A stretch of 64,000 nt of DNA from Ruania halotolerans (GCF_021049285.1 NZ_CP088017.1:2615380-2679379), one strand, 5' to 3'. Shown: positions 46,110-56,382, numbered from the stretch's first letter. Notes: generated from the letters alone by a model not told the origin. Made by a program: numbers and translations.

Positions 46110-47162
46110 TTAGAAGTCGACTGCCTCCGCGGCCTCGCCAGCCTCCGGAACGGCCTCCAGCTTCACGCCGATGCCAAGCTTGGTCTTGATCTTCTCCTCG
46201 ATCTCCACGGCCAACTCGGGGTTGTCCTTGAGGAACCGGCGAGAATTCTCCTTACCCTGTCCGAGCTGGTCACCTTCGTAGGTGTACCAGGCACCGGACT
46301 TGCGCACGATGCCGTTCTCCACACCAAGGTCGATCAGGCTGCCCTCGCGAGAGATTCCCACGCCGTAGATGATGTCGAACTCGGCCTGCTTGAACGGCGG
46401 GGCCATCTTGTTCTTCACGATCTTCGCGCGGGTGCGGTTACCCACCGAGTCGGTGCCCTCCTTGAGGGTCTCGATCCGGCGCACGTCGATACGTACCGAG
46501 GAGTAGAACTTGAGGGCCTTACCGCCCGTGGTCGTCTCCGGTGAGCCGAAGAACACACCGATCTTCTCGCGGAGCTGGTTGATGAAGATCGCCGTGGTGC
46601 CCGAGGAGCTCAACGCACCGGTGATCTTGCGCAATGCCTGCGACATCAACCGGGCCTGCAGGCCGACGTGGCTGTCGCCCATCTCGCCCTCGATCTCCGC
46701 CTTCGGCACGAGCGCCGCCACGGAGTCGATCACGACGATATCCAACGCGCCGGAACGGATCAGCATGTCCATGATCTCCAGGGCCTGCTCGCCGGTGTCC
46801 GGCTGGGAGACCAGCAGCGCGTCGGTGTCCACACCGAGCTTCTTCGCATACTCCGGGTCGAGCGCGTGCTCGGCGTCGATGAAGGCGGCGATCCCGCCGT
46901 TCTTCTGCGCATTCGCCACGGCATGCAGGGCCACCGTGGTCTTACCGGAGGATTCCGGTCCGTAGATCTCGATGACGCGTCCGCGCGGCAATCCGCCGAC
47001 GCCGAGGGCAACGTCGAGCGCAATGGATCCCGTGGGGATGACCGCGACCGGAGGGCGCGTGTCGTCCCCGAGGCGCATCACCGAACCCTTGCCGAAGTTT
47101 CGATCGATCTGCGCAAGCGCGGCATCGAGTGCCTTGCTGCGATCTGCCACTGGAGCAGCCAT
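46110..47162 (-). CDS. recA: Recombinase RecA
   Basis: Strand-exchange ATPase for recombination and co-protease for LexA. 350 aa. Walker [10 protein letters not shown] at 68-76, [13 protein letters not shown], loop L2 region and the acidic C-terminus ([11 protein letters not shown]). Start ATG 47162 with AAGAAGGTG upstream. A LexA-type box is about 190 nt upstream, leaving a long leader. Confidence 0.98.
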   Translation of the reverse strand: MAAPVADRSKALDAALAQIDRNFGKGSVMRLGDDTRPPVAVIPTGSIALDVALGVGGLPRGRVIEIYGPESSGKTTVALHAVANAQKNGGIAAFIDAEHALDPEYAKKLGVDTDALLVSQPDTGEQALEIMDMLIRSGALDIVVIDSVAALVPKAEIEGEMGDSHVGLQARLMSQALRKITGALSSSGTTAIFINQLREKIGVFFGSPETTTGGKALKFYSSVRIDVRRIETLKEGTDSVGNRTRAKIVKNKMAPPFKQAEFDIIYGVGISREGSLIDLGVENGIVRKSGAWYTYEGDQLGQGKENSRRFLKDNPELAVEIEEKIKTKLGIGVKLEAVPEAGEAAEAVDF

Positions 47163-47351
47163 GGTTCACCTTCTTCGTCTGGTAGGCGGTGATCCGCCTC
47201 GTTCTCGGATGGGGCCGGTCTTTTCAGGGACCCGCCCTCTCCGGGCGGCAACCTCGAACGCAGGCTATGTCCGACCACCGACATCCGGATTTTGCCTCGG
47301 CCACTGGGTGTGGACGACGGCGCACCGTCCTTACGTCTGTGTACAGAGTAG

Positions 47352-47367
47352 GCGAACAGTTGTTCTA
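47352..47367. promoter_or_regulatory. LexA-type box upstream of recA
   Basis: GCGAACAGTTGTTCTA has both core half-sites (CGAAC-N4-GTTCT) with one deviation from CGAAC-N4-GTTCG. It is about 190 nt upstream of the recA start. Confidence 0.65.
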
Positions 47368-47435
47368 TGCCAGGACCGGCGCGCCCGACACGCCGAACGA
47401 TTACGCCTAGTTCTTCGCGCAGTACTCCGCTACGC

Positions 47436-47454
47436 GTTGTAGTGTGCGAACAAC
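47436..47454. promoter_or_regulatory. Dyad in front of padR, possible operator
   Basis: GTTGT-N9-ACAAC inverted repeat about 55 nt before the padR start, overlapping a possible -10 element (TAGTGT). PadR regulators commonly repress their own operon from such dyads. Inferred only from position and symmetry. Confidence 0.4.
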
Positions 47455-47508
47455 AAACGGGGAATCACCTGGGAAGCGGGCGCGCTCCCCACCAACGAAG
47501 GGGCTCAG

Positions 47509-47838
47509 ATGGACACCACACAACTGCTGAGAGGAGTGCTCGACGTCGCAGTGCTCGCCGTGATCTCTCGCGAAGACGGATACGGCTATGACGTGCTGAG
47601 GCGTCTACGCGCCAGTGGACTCACCGAGGTCGGTGACGCCTCGGTGTACGGCACACTACGGCGCCTCTATGCCTCGGGCGCGTTGACCAGTTACGTCGTT
47701 CCCTCTGAGGAGGGGCCGCATCGCAAGTACTACGGGATCACTGCTCAAGGACGAGCCTCATTGGAGCTTCAGTCCAAGCAGTGGCGTGAGTTCAACCGCA
47801 CGATGACCGATCTTCTCGACCTGGCGGAGGCATCCTGA
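47509..47838 (+). CDS. PadR-family transcriptional regulator
   Basis: 109 aa winged helix regulator: LLRGVLDVAVLAVISREDGYGYDVLRRLRASGL, SVYGTLRRLYASGALTSY and EGPHRKYYGITAQGRASLE are PadR hallmarks, with a short C-terminal dimerisation helix. Start ATG 47509 after GAAGGGG. TGATG overlap with the downstream membrane protein, its likely functional partner. Confidence 0.92.
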   Translation: MDTTQLLRGVLDVAVLAVISREDGYGYDVLRRLRASGLTEVGDASVYGTLRRLYASGALTSYVVPSEEGPHRKYYGITAQGRASLELQSKQWREFNRTMTDLLDLAEAS

Positions 47839-49046
47839 TGTCCACGACCACCGACACCACTGAGACCGGGGCGACGAACGCCGTCGGGGCCTACGCCCGT
47901 GCGGTACGCGAGCACCTGAACGATCTCCAGCCGGAGATCCTCGATGAGCTCACCGGCGGCCTCGAGGCTGACCTGACCGACTCACTCGCCGACCGGTTGC
48001 CGCCTGAGGAGCTCGCGCGGCTGACACCGGCAGACATGGCTCGCCGGTTCGGCGATCCGGGCGCGTACGCCGCAGAGATGCGCGACGCGGCCGGTATCGC
48101 ACCACCGGAGCCAAGCCGCTCAGGGCGTCGCACCCTCGCCCAGGCGATGGCCGAGGGCGTCCGCTCGCTCGGTGAGAGATGGTCGGGCTTCGTCTCACGC
48201 CACGGAGCCTTGAGGGTGATCGCACCGATGAGCCGTGATCTGCGGCCGGTGTGGTGGGTACTGCGCGGCTGGCTTGTGTACATGATCGCGAGTTTGCTGT
48301 TCGGTCAGGGGTGGGACGCGACGCCCGACGGTGCCTTCTGGTTCGTCTTGATCGGGTTGATCGTCCTCAGCGTGCAGTGGGGGCGTGGTGTGATCGGACA
48401 GGGGCGGCACTCACGTCGTTGGGGATATGCCATCAGTTTCTTGGTGCTGTTGTTCTTCGTTCCGATCGTGGTCGCAGTCTCAGCAGAAGCGTCCTACCGC
48501 GACGACGCTGCGCGGGCCGCCGGATACAGCGACGGATACCACGATGGCCTCAACTCCCGCGATACGACCGCCCCTGCGTCGGGGGTCTATGCCGACGGAA
48601 CTCGTGTCGACAACCTCTTCGCCTATGACGCAGACGGTCAACCGCTGGAGAACGTGCGGCTGGTGGACTCCGAGGGAAATCCGATCATCCTCCAACCTGA
48701 GGGGGGTGACTGGGAGACCTGGCAGGACGATGAAGCCGGAACTCCGATCTCAGGCGTCCCCCTCGCGGCATTGCAGGACAGTGCCGCGCTGAACGTCTTC
48801 CCGTACAGCACGATCTCACCGTCACAACTCACCCTGGAGGCGGACGGCTCCTGGAGCTGGGACGAGAACGAAGTGAGGCAGCCGCAATGGCCCGCGCCCT
48901 CGCTCTTCCCGTTGCCGGAAGCCGGAGGAGAGCCGGAGAACGACTCCGGCGCGGTTCCGCAGACATCGGGCGACCCGGACGGCGGCTCCCAAGAGTCCGC
49001 GCCGTCGGACCAGGAGAGCTCTCCTGAAGAAACAGCCACCGACTGA
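47838..49046 (+). CDS. PadR-associated membrane protein with HAAS-like N-terminal domain
   Basis: 402 aa. Residues about 15-85 form a helical HAAS-like module (HLNDLQPEILDELTGGLEADL ... DMARRFGDPGAYAAEMR), typical of proteins encoded with PadR regulators. Two or three transmembrane segments at about 135-220 follow, then an extracytoplasmic region with a FAYDADGQPLENVRLVDSEGNPI segment and an acidic Ser/Glu-rich end. Probably senses an envelope signal and acts with PadR; this is inference. Confidence 0.75.
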   Translation: MSTTTDTTETGATNAVGAYARAVREHLNDLQPEILDELTGGLEADLTDSLADRLPPEELARLTPADMARRFGDPGAYAAEMRDAAGIAPPEPSRSGRRTLAQAMAEGVRSLGERWSGFVSRHGALRVIAPMSRDLRPVWWVLRGWLVYMIASLLFGQGWDATPDGAFWFVLIGLIVLSVQWGRGVIGQGRHSRRWGYAISFLVLLFFVPIVVAVSAEASYRDDAARAAGYSDGYHDGLNSRDTTAPASGVYADGTRVDNLFAYDADGQPLENVRLVDSEGNPIILQPEGGDWETWQDDEAGTPISGVPLAALQDSAALNVFPYSTISPSQLTLEADGSWSWDENEVRQPQWPAPSLFPLPEAGGEPENDSGAVPQTSGDPDGGSQESAPSDQESSPEETATD

Positions 49047-49060
49047 GTCGGTCTACAAGC

Positions 49061-49097
49061 ACCGGCGGCGGTGACGGGAGGGGTCATCGCCGCCGGT
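49061..49097 (+). terminator. Terminator after the PadR operon
   Basis: 15-bp stem (49061-49075 with 49083-49097) containing a single G-U pair; the outer part is ACCGGCGGCG / CGCCGCCGGT. It lies 15 nt after the stop of the PadR partner. Confidence 0.75.
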
Positions 49098-49201
49098 CTG
49101 AACAAGCAACACACCTCTCGTGCGCGGATGCCCTAGGTAGACCTGCCTCGCAACCCTGGGCGGGCACGCCCTGGCCACCGGTCACCTCGGCCCGGCCGAG
49201 A

Positions 49202-50011
49202 TTGAGCCCACTCGCGCCTGAGAACGGGCGGCGCCCAGAGATCCACGTTCAGGTGAGTCTGAGCGATCTCGTACCTCCGGCGGTAGAGCCGGTCGCGGCC
49301 ACAGGTGCGAACAGTAGGACACGCGACTCTGCCGCACCCCAGGTCGCGCAAGCCAGGGCCGAAGGACGCAGCGCATCAGAGCGGTCGATCGGTTCTGCGC
49401 CCACGCTGAGCGGGTACGGCCCGATTACCCCGACGACGGCCCGTGCGCTGGCAACAGGCGGCGTATGGCAGCGGGTGGTCACCGATCCGGTCACCGGAGC
49501 GGTCCTGGATGTGGGCCGAACCCGATATCGGCCCACATCAGCGATCGCAGAGCATGTGCGTGCCCGTGACCCCATGTGCGTACGACCGGGCTGCGGCCAT
49601 CGATCCAGCTCGTGCCAGCGCGATCACACCAGGGAATGGCGTGACCCACAGCGACATGTCAGTGGAGGAAGCACGGGCGTGACCAACCTCGGATCGCTGT
49701 GCATCCGTGACCATCTGCTCAAAACTCACGGCAATTTCACCGTGGAGCAGGTGGAGCCGGGCATCTTCGAGTGGCGCACTCCCAGCGGACATCGGTACCG
49801 GCGTGAACGCGACGGCTCCACGGTCCTGCTCAGTCACTGCGGGCCTCCGAGGGCCACCATCCTGCCGGGGCCGACCGACCGTGGCCCACGGGAAAGCCAG
49901 ACCGTGCGAAGGGATGCGCTGGAGACGGCGGCAACCGCTGCGCGAACGATCGGAGCGGGTGATGCCCCGATGGCAAGCATGGACGACTGCGATCCCGGTC
50001 CGCCGTTCTAA
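49202..50011 (+). pseudogene. Truncated DUF222/HNH endonuclease (13E12-type remnant)
   Basis: The 269-residue frame matches only the C-terminal half of DUF222-HNH proteins: GYGPITPTTARALA, then the HNH region with CQRDHTREW, GVTNLGSLCIRDHLLKTH and FEWRTPSGHRY. The DUF222 half (about 250 residues) is absent; only 155 nt lie between the preceding operon and this frame. In the HNH motif the usual HH pair reads DH. No convincing ribosome site. Probably decayed, though a short functional HNH protein cannot be excluded. Confidence 0.7.
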
Positions 50012-50103
50012 GCCGCAGGATCAGGTCCTGGCCCGGACAACGGCCGGACCGCTCAGCTGATCGACGAAACCAGTCACTGGGCTGAGCTGCGCGGTCGAAG
50101 CGC

Positions 50104-50325
50104 TCAACGCTTGTGCTCGGCCTGCCGGTGGTGCCACCGCACTGACTCGGGCAGCTCGTTCACCTCACAGATCGCCGCCCACACTGCACCGGGCGATTCC
50201 CCATCCGCGAGCGCCTGGTTTGCGGTCCGGCTGCCCAGCGGCGCCAGCACGAGGTCCTCAGCGAGCGAGGGGGCATACGCACCGAAGATGTCATCCATCG
50301 CGACTCGGAACTCGGAGTGCTTCAC
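50104..50325 (-). CDS. DUF3046 family protein
   Basis: 73 aa actinobacterial protein of unknown function: MKHSEFRVAMDDIFG at the start and a central ALADGESPGAVWAAICEVNELPESVRW are family hallmarks. Often found near recA. Divergent from lhr. Confidence 0.88.
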   Translation of the reverse strand: MKHSEFRVAMDDIFGAYAPSLAEDLVLAPLGSRTANQALADGESPGAVWAAICEVNELPESVRWHHRQAEHKR

Positions 50326-50428
50326 CCAACTACCCTACGGCGAGACCTGGGCACCACCTCGCACCTGACTCGCGGTTCACGTGCGCACCGGTCCGACCGA
50401 TGTCAGTACGTCACGGCACAATGGCTGC

Positions 50429-53400
50429 GTGACCACATCGGCTGTACTCACACGGTTCAGCGAACCGACCCGCACCTGGTTCAGCCGTGCCTTCGAAGCA
50501 CCCACCGACGCCCAGATCGGTGCATGGGAGGCAATCGCCTCCGGGGAGCACGCGCTCGTCGTGGCCCCCACCGGCTCAGGCAAGACCCTTGCCGCCTTCC
50601 TCTCCGCCTTGGACAGGCTGCTCACCGAGGAGCAGCCGAGCGAGCGGGCACGCCGATGTCGGGTGTTGTACGTCTCCCCACTGAAGGCGTTGGCGGCAGA
50701 CGTCGAACGGAACCTGCGCTCCCCGCTCGTCGGCGTCACGCAGGCGGCGACGGCGTCCGGCACGTCGGTCAACGATGTGCAGGTGGGTGTTCGCACCGGT
50801 GACACCCCGGCCGCGGAACGCCGTTCGTTCGCGACCAAACCACCGGACATCCTGATTACCACGCCGGAGTCACTGTTCCTCATGCTCACCTCATCCGCGC
50901 GAGAGGGCCTGCGGGGCGTGGAGGCCGTGATCGTCGATGAGGTGCACGCTCTCGCGGGAAACAAGCGAGGTGCGCATCTGGCGCTCTCCTTGGAGCGCCT
51001 CGACGCACTCCTTGAGCGGCCAGCGCAGCGGATCGGGCTCTCAGCCACTGTCCGGCCCGCCGAAGCAGTAGCCACCTACTTGTGCGGTATGCGATCGATC
51101 GATGACGGCGGCCGGCCTGTTCGTACCGTCCAGCCTCGAGTAGCCAAACAGCTCCAGGTGGATGTGGTGGTCCCCGTACCAGATCTCGCCGACCTCCCTG
51201 GGTCCACTCGCGTCATCGGTGCTACCGGTACCGCAGCCACTGCGGGTGCTGCGGGTGCTTCCAGGGACGTCGGTGCTGAAGCTTCCGATGCTTTCAGCAG
51301 TACCGGCACCGACAGTTCCGGTGCCTCCGGAGGTGCCGGTGCGTCTGCTTCGGCCGGAACTGACGCACACTCCATCGAGCCCGACCTCAGCGGTGACGCG
51401 GCCGGGATGGTGCCCGAGGGACGCACCCGCCCGGCACCGTCAGGGGGCTCCGCAACGGACCGCGGATCGATCTGGCCGCATGTGACCGAACGCGTGGTGG
51501 ACCTCATCACGAGCCACACCTCGACGATCGTGTTTACGAACTCTCGCCGCGGTGCCGAGCGCCTCGCAGCGCGGATCAACGAGTGCTACGCCGAACGCCT
51601 GGGCCTCGGCAGCGATCTCGATCCGGGATCGGCGTGGGCCGCAGAGATTCCCGCTCAATCCGGCACCTCACTGCCTCGGTCCCCGGAACTGCCCGCGGAG
51701 GCGATCATCGCCCGACCGCATCACGGGTCTATGAGCCGCGACGAACGCACAGCCACGGAGACGGCTCTGAAGAACGGGACGCTGCCGGCGGTGGTAGCCA
51801 CCAGCTCTCTCGAACTCGGGATCGACATGGGCGCCGTCGACCTGGTGGTTCAGGTGGGTGCGCCACCGTCTGTGGCCAGCGCCCTGCAGCGGATCGGACG
51901 AGCCGGACACCATGTCGGAGCCCTTTCCCACGGTGTGGTGCTCCCCACCCATCGAGGTGACCTCCTCGCGGCGGCCACCACCGCGGTCCGCGCGCGGGCG
52001 GGAGCGATCGAAGCGGTGCACGTCCCCACTAACCCCTTGGACGTGCTCGCCCAGCAGATCGTGGCCATGTGTGCGCAGGAGACCTGGGACGTCCATGAAC
52101 TCGCAGCCTTGGTGCGCCGGGCGGCGTCATTCGACGGCCTCTCCGAGCGTGTCCTGACGGCAGTGCTGGACATGCTCGCCGGCCGCTACCCCAGCGAGGA
52201 GTTTGCGGAGTTACGCCCCCGCCTGGTCTGGGACCGGGTGGCCGGCACAGTGACTGGACGACCCGGGACGCTCCGGCTTGCCGCGACGAGCGGCGGCACC
52301 ATCCCGGATCGTGGCCTCTACGGGGTGTACGTGGTGGGCGAGCAGGCATCTGCGCGCGGTGGCAAACGAGTGGGTGAGCTCGACGAGGAGATGGTGTACG
52401 AATCCCGCGTGGGCGACACATTCACCCTCGGGTCCAGCACGTGGCGCATCGAGGACATCACGCCCGATCGCGTGCTCGTCTCCCCCGCCCCCGGCTTGCC
52501 CGGTCGGCTGCCGTTCTGGAAGGGAGACCGCCCCGGCCGCCCCGCCGAACTGGGCCAGGCGATCGGGGCGATGATGCGCGAACTCGCCGAGAGCGGACTG
52601 AGTGCCGAGTCCGTGGAGTCCTGGGGGTTGGACGACTGGGCCGCCGAGAATCTCCTCGCCTACCTGCGCGACCAAGAGAGAGCCACCGGACGACTCAGCA
52701 CCGATCGCACACTCGTGGTGGAACGCTTCCGGGACGAGCTCGGCGACTGGCGGGTTGTGATCCACTCCCCCTATGGCGCCGAGGTGCATGCCCCCTGGGC
52801 TCTCATTCTCACGGCACGCCTGCGTGAGCAGTTCGGAATGGACGTCTCGGCGATGCACGCCGACGACGGCATTGTGCTGCGATTGCCGGACACTGACGCC
52901 GCCTGGGCTTGGGGCGGCGACCCGTACGGGCCCGCCGGTGGCGGCCAGCACGCCCCGGCGGACGGGGGGCCCGAGCAGCCACGCGCAGCCGGCGAGCTCA
53001 CCCTCGAGGATCTGCTGCTCGACCCCGATCGGATCGAGGCCGACGCGATGGCGGCGTTGTCCGGTTCGGCGCATTTCGCTGCACGGTTCCGGGAGGCCGC
53101 CGCCCGCTCCCTCCTGCTCCCTCCGCGCCGCCCCGACCGGCGGCAACCGTTGTGGCAGCAACGTCAACGCAGTGCCCAACTGCTGGCCGTCGCGGCAGAC
53201 TACGGTGACTTCCCCGTGGTGCTCGAAGCGGTGCGCGAGTGCCTGCAGGACGACTACGACGTGGGCGCGCTCATTGATCTGATGCGAAGAGTGCGAGGAC
53301 GGGACATACACGTGGTGGAGGTGAGCACGCCGACACCGTCCCCATTCGCCCAGTCATTGCTGTTCGGGTACGTGGCGCAATTCCTCTACGGCGAGGACAC

Positions 53401-55558
53401 TCCGCTCGCGGAGCGCCGGGCCGCGGCACTCACCCTCGACGCTGACCTCCTCGCCGACCTCCTCGGTGACGGTGCCGAGATCGCGGATCTCTTGGACCCG
53501 GAGGCTCTGGCCTCGGTGGAGGCAGAGGTCGGGTGGCGGACCGAATCCTCGCTCGCACGCGATCCGGAGAGCCTGCTGGAACTGATCCGCAGGCTCGGAC
53601 CCCTCGATGACGAGGGCCTGACGCTCCGATCGATCGAGGCCAGCGCGGTACCGGCTTGGCTCTCCGAGTTGCACGAGCGCCGCCGGATTCTGCCGGTGCG
53701 AGTCTCAGGCGAACTCCGCTGGGCGGTGCTCGAAGATGCCGGGCGCCTGCGCGACGCCCTGGGCACAGCACTTCCCACCGGACTTCCCGAGGCGCTCACC
53801 GCACCGGTCCCGCGAGCACTGGAGGACCTGGTTCGACGGTATGCACGCGCGCACGGACCGTTTCGCGCCGGGCAACTCGCGCAGTGGTACGGACTCGGGG
53901 TAGCCACGGTGACACCCGTACTGACCGAGCTCGTTCGGCGCGGTGCGGTCACCGCTGGCACCCTGCGCCCCCAGGAGACTCATTCGGCAGCCAGCCTCGC
54001 CATGACCGGCCCCGACTACTGCGACGCCGACGTGCTGCGCCGCATCCGTCGCCGCTCGCTGGCCGCGCTACGCGCCGAAGTCGAAGCGGTACCCCCGGAG
54101 CGATTCGGAATCTACCTGCCACGCTGGCACCAGGTCCGCTCACTACGTGGAGTGGACGGTGTCTTGACCGCTATCGACCAACTCGCGGGGACGCCGGTGG
54201 CTGCGTCCGCATGGGAGTCCCTGGTGCTCCCCGCGCGAGTGTCCGACTACACCCCGGACATGCTCGACGAACTCACCACATCCGGTGAGGTGGTCTGGGT
54301 CGGAGCGGGCTCCGGGCCAGGCGCCGACGGTTTCGTCGCGCTCCTTCCTGTCGATACGGTCGCCGACCTCGCCCCGGCCACCGAGCACCCGGTGACGACG
54401 CCCGTGCACCAGGCCGTCCTGGATGTGCTCTCCCACGGCGGTGGGCTGTTCTTCCGCGACGTGGTAGCCGCGGTGCGCGAGGCCTGGACCGACCGCGAGC
54501 CGACGGCCCCGGCGGTCCAGATGGGTACGCCAGATACGGCAGCGCCGCCAGGAGCCGGGCACCCACCAGTGGCTTCCGAAGCACCGGGCGCCACAATCGA
54601 AACTGACGCCGCGGGTCCAGTGAACCGACCGGGCACAGCGGACCCACTGAGTCCAGTCCGTCGGGACGGCGCAGCGCCGTCGGCGGAGGACATCCTCACG
54701 GCTCTGTGGGAGTGTGTATGGGACGGCAGGGCCACGAACGACAGCCTCGCCCCACTTCGCGCTCGGCTGGGCGCCAAACCTCGGCCTGGGACTCGCACCA
54801 CCAGACGCGCCAGGCCCCGGGGTAGGTCGTTGCGCACGATGCGGCCGGCTCTCCCGGTGCCCGACACAGCCGTGGGGCGCTGGTCGGCAGTGGTCGACCG
54901 ATCCGACGCCGGCCGCCGCGCCACGTTCGCCGCGCTGGCGTTGCTCGACCGAGATGGATTGGTCACTCGTGGCAGTGCCGCCCTTGCCGTTCCTGGCGGG
55001 TTCGGTACTGCGTATCGAGCCTTGGCCACGCTGGAGGAGAACGGACAGGTGCGCCGCGGCTACTTCGTGGAAGGACTCGGTGCCGCACAGTTCGCGCTCG
55101 GCGACGCCGTGGAACGCCTCCGCGGCGCCGGGAGCGAGCCCGTTGGGCCCCACACCCACCCAGACACCGACACCACACTGCTCCTCGCGGCGACCGATCC
55201 AGCGAATCCATACGGCGCGGCACTCACCTGGCCCGAACCGGTGGGCCTGGCCGAAGCGTCCTCTGCGCATCGCCCAGGGCGAAAAGTCGGTGCCAGCGTG
55301 GTGCTCGTGGCCGGTGTGCCCGTGCTCTATCTGGAACGCGGAGCACGGTCAGTCCTCAGTTTCACCCGGGATCGCCGGCCACTGGATGCGGCAGCCGCCG
55401 AACTCGTGCGCGCGGCCATGGCTGGCACCCTCGGGCGCTTCACAGTGGCGAAGGTGGATGGCGGCGCTGCCCTCGGCTCGTCCTCACCGGCCGCCGAGGC
55501 GCTGCTGGCGGCTGGCTTTCTGGCGACGCCGAGCGGGTTACGCATCCGGAGGCGTTGA
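50429..55558 (+). CDS. lhr: ATP-dependent helicase Lhr (very large, with low-complexity inserts)
   Basis: Superfamily 2 DNA helicase of the long Lhr type linked to mitomycin C resistance in mycobacteria. 1709 aa versus about 1500-1550 usually. Walker A APTGSGKT at 46-53, DEVH at 170-173, then a Gly/Ala/Ser/Thr-rich insert at about 258-347 between the RecA folds, second RecA fold with ATSSLELGIDMG and QRIGRAGH, winged helix, and the long C-terminal half (Lhr-CTD). A second disordered stretch is at about 1356-1417. GTG 50429 follows CACAAT by six nt; leaderless mRNA likely. nei follows three nt later. Confidence 0.93.
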   Translation: MTTSAVLTRFSEPTRTWFSRAFEAPTDAQIGAWEAIASGEHALVVAPTGSGKTLAAFLSALDRLLTEEQPSERARRCRVLYVSPLKALAADVERNLRSPLVGVTQAATASGTSVNDVQVGVRTGDTPAAERRSFATKPPDILITTPESLFLMLTSSAREGLRGVEAVIVDEVHALAGNKRGAHLALSLERLDALLERPAQRIGLSATVRPAEAVATYLCGMRSIDDGGRPVRTVQPRVAKQLQVDVVVPVPDLADLPGSTRVIGATGTAATAGAAGASRDVGAEASDAFSSTGTDSSGASGGAGASASAGTDAHSIEPDLSGDAAGMVPEGRTRPAPSGGSATDRGSIWPHVTERVVDLITSHTSTIVFTNSRRGAERLAARINECYAERLGLGSDLDPGSAWAAEIPAQSGTSLPRSPELPAEAIIARPHHGSMSRDERTATETALKNGTLPAVVATSSLELGIDMGAVDLVVQVGAPPSVASALQRIGRAGHHVGALSHGVVLPTHRGDLLAAATTAVRARAGAIEAVHVPTNPLDVLAQQIVAMCAQETWDVHELAALVRRAASFDGLSERVLTAVLDMLAGRYPSEEFAELRPRLVWDRVAGTVTGRPGTLRLAATSGGTIPDRGLYGVYVVGEQASARGGKRVGELDEEMVYESRVGDTFTLGSSTWRIEDITPDRVLVSPAPGLPGRLPFWKGDRPGRPAELGQAIGAMMRELAESGLSAESVESWGLDDWAAENLLAYLRDQERATGRLSTDRTLVVERFRDELGDWRVVIHSPYGAEVHAPWALILTARLREQFGMDVSAMHADDGIVLRLPDTDAAWAWGGDPYGPAGGGQHAPADGGPEQPRAAGELTLEDLLLDPDRIEADAMAALSGSAHFAARFREAAARSLLLPPRRPDRRQPLWQQRQRSAQLLAVAADYGDFPVVLEAVRECLQDDYDVGALIDLMRRVRGRDIHVVEVSTPTPSPFAQSLLFGYVAQFLYGEDTPLAERRAAALTLDADLLADLLGDGAEIADLLDPEALASVEAEVGWRTESSLARDPESLLELIRRLGPLDDEGLTLRSIEASAVPAWLSELHERRRILPVRVSGELRWAVLEDAGRLRDALGTALPTGLPEALTAPVPRALEDLVRRYARAHGPFRAGQLAQWYGLGVATVTPVLTELVRRGAVTAGTLRPQETHSAASLAMTGPDYCDADVLRRIRRRSLAALRAEVEAVPPERFGIYLPRWHQVRSLRGVDGVLTAIDQLAGTPVAASAWESLVLPARVSDYTPDMLDELTTSGEVVWVGAGSGPGADGFVALLPVDTVADLAPATEHPVTTPVHQAVLDVLSHGGGLFFRDVVAAVREAWTDREPTAPAVQMGTPDTAAPPGAGHPPVASEAPGATIETDAAGPVNRPGTADPLSPVRRDGAAPSAEDILTALWECVWDGRATNDSLAPLRARLGAKPRPGTRTTRRARPRGRSLRTMRPALPVPDTAVGRWSAVVDRSDAGRRATFAALALLDRDGLVTRGSAALAVPGGFGTAYRALATLEENGQVRRGYFVEGLGAAQFALGDAVERLRGAGSEPVGPHTHPDTDTTLLLAATDPANPYGAALTWPEPVGLAEASSAHRPGRKVGASVVLVAGVPVLYLERGARSVLSFTRDRRPLDAAAAELVRAAMAGTLGRFTVAKVDGGAALGSSSPAAEALLAAGFLATPSGLRIRRR

Positions 55559-55561
55559 GCG

Positions 55562-56341
55562 ATGCCCGAGGGAGATGTGCTGCTGCGGGTGGCACGCCGG
55601 CTCACTACCGCCCTAGCGGACGGGCCACTGGTCCGAGCCGACCTACGCTGGCCGGATGTCTCCGGGGCCGAACTCGTGGGGCGGCGCAGCCTCGGAACTG
55701 TCTGCTATGGCAAGCATCTGCTCACCAGGTTCGATGACGGTCGCACGATGCGCAGTCATTTGCGAATGGATGGTCGGTGGCTGGTGCGGCGCACGATGAC
55801 TCCTCCGGAGCCGCTCCGACGTCCGATGACTCGTGCCGTGATCGCCACCAGCGCCTGGACCTGCGTGGGCGATCACCTCGGCATGCTGGATCTCCTACGG
55901 ACGCGAGACGAGCCCACCCTGCTGCGCCACCTCGGCCCCAACCTGATGGCCGACGACGTCGACACCGGCACCGCGGCCGAGAACTGTCGTGCGCAGGGCG
56001 AACGAGCAATCGGTGCCGTGTTACTCGACCAGAGGGTGGCGGCAGGCATCGGCACCATCTACCTCGCCGAAACGCTGTGGCGGCACCAGATCAGCCCTTG
56101 GCGCCCCGCTCGGGCCGTGCCCGACCCGCAGGCCCTTTTCGTGACCGCAGCGGCGCTGATGCGGCGCTCCGCGGACGCGCCAACGCTGACCGCCACGGGT
56201 GCGCGCGATCAGCCCACCTACGTGCACGGGCGCGCCGGGCTGGTGTGTCTACGCTGCGGCGACGTGATCGCGGTCGCACCCGTTGAGGAAGCGCCCTATG
56301 ACCGGCCGGCTTTCCACTGCCCTACATGTCAGGTGGACTGA
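55562..56341 (+). CDS. nei: Fpg/Nei family DNA glycosylase (endonuclease VIII type)
   Basis: Base excision repair glycosylase/AP lyase for oxidised bases. 259 aa. Catalytic Pro2 and Glu3 (MPEGD), a helix-two-turn-helix region (VLLDQRVAAGIGTIYLAETLW) and a C-terminal zinc finger with CLRCGD and HCPTC. Three nt after the lhr stop; the lhr-nei pair is conserved in Actinobacteria and probably cotranscribed. Confidence 0.93.
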   Translation: MPEGDVLLRVARRLTTALADGPLVRADLRWPDVSGAELVGRRSLGTVCYGKHLLTRFDDGRTMRSHLRMDGRWLVRRTMTPPEPLRRPMTRAVIATSAWTCVGDHLGMLDLLRTRDEPTLLRHLGPNLMADDVDTGTAAENCRAQGERAIGAVLLDQRVAAGIGTIYLAETLWRHQISPWRPARAVPDPQALFVTAAALMRRSADAPTLTATGARDQPTYVHGRAGLVCLRCGDVIAVAPVEEAPYDRPAFHCPTCQVD

Positions 56342-56382
56342 GCCATGCGACGCGTGCCACACGCGACGACTCCTGGCCCGTG

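Larger units (their letters stand above)
47163..47508. other. Divergent intergenic region between recA and padR
   Basis: No gene seen in these 346 nt. It holds the recA ribosome site, a small GC hairpin (CCGCCC-TCTCC-GGGCGG near 47232), the LexA-type box at 47352-47367 and an inverted repeat at 47436-47454 in front of padR. Confidence 0.7.
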
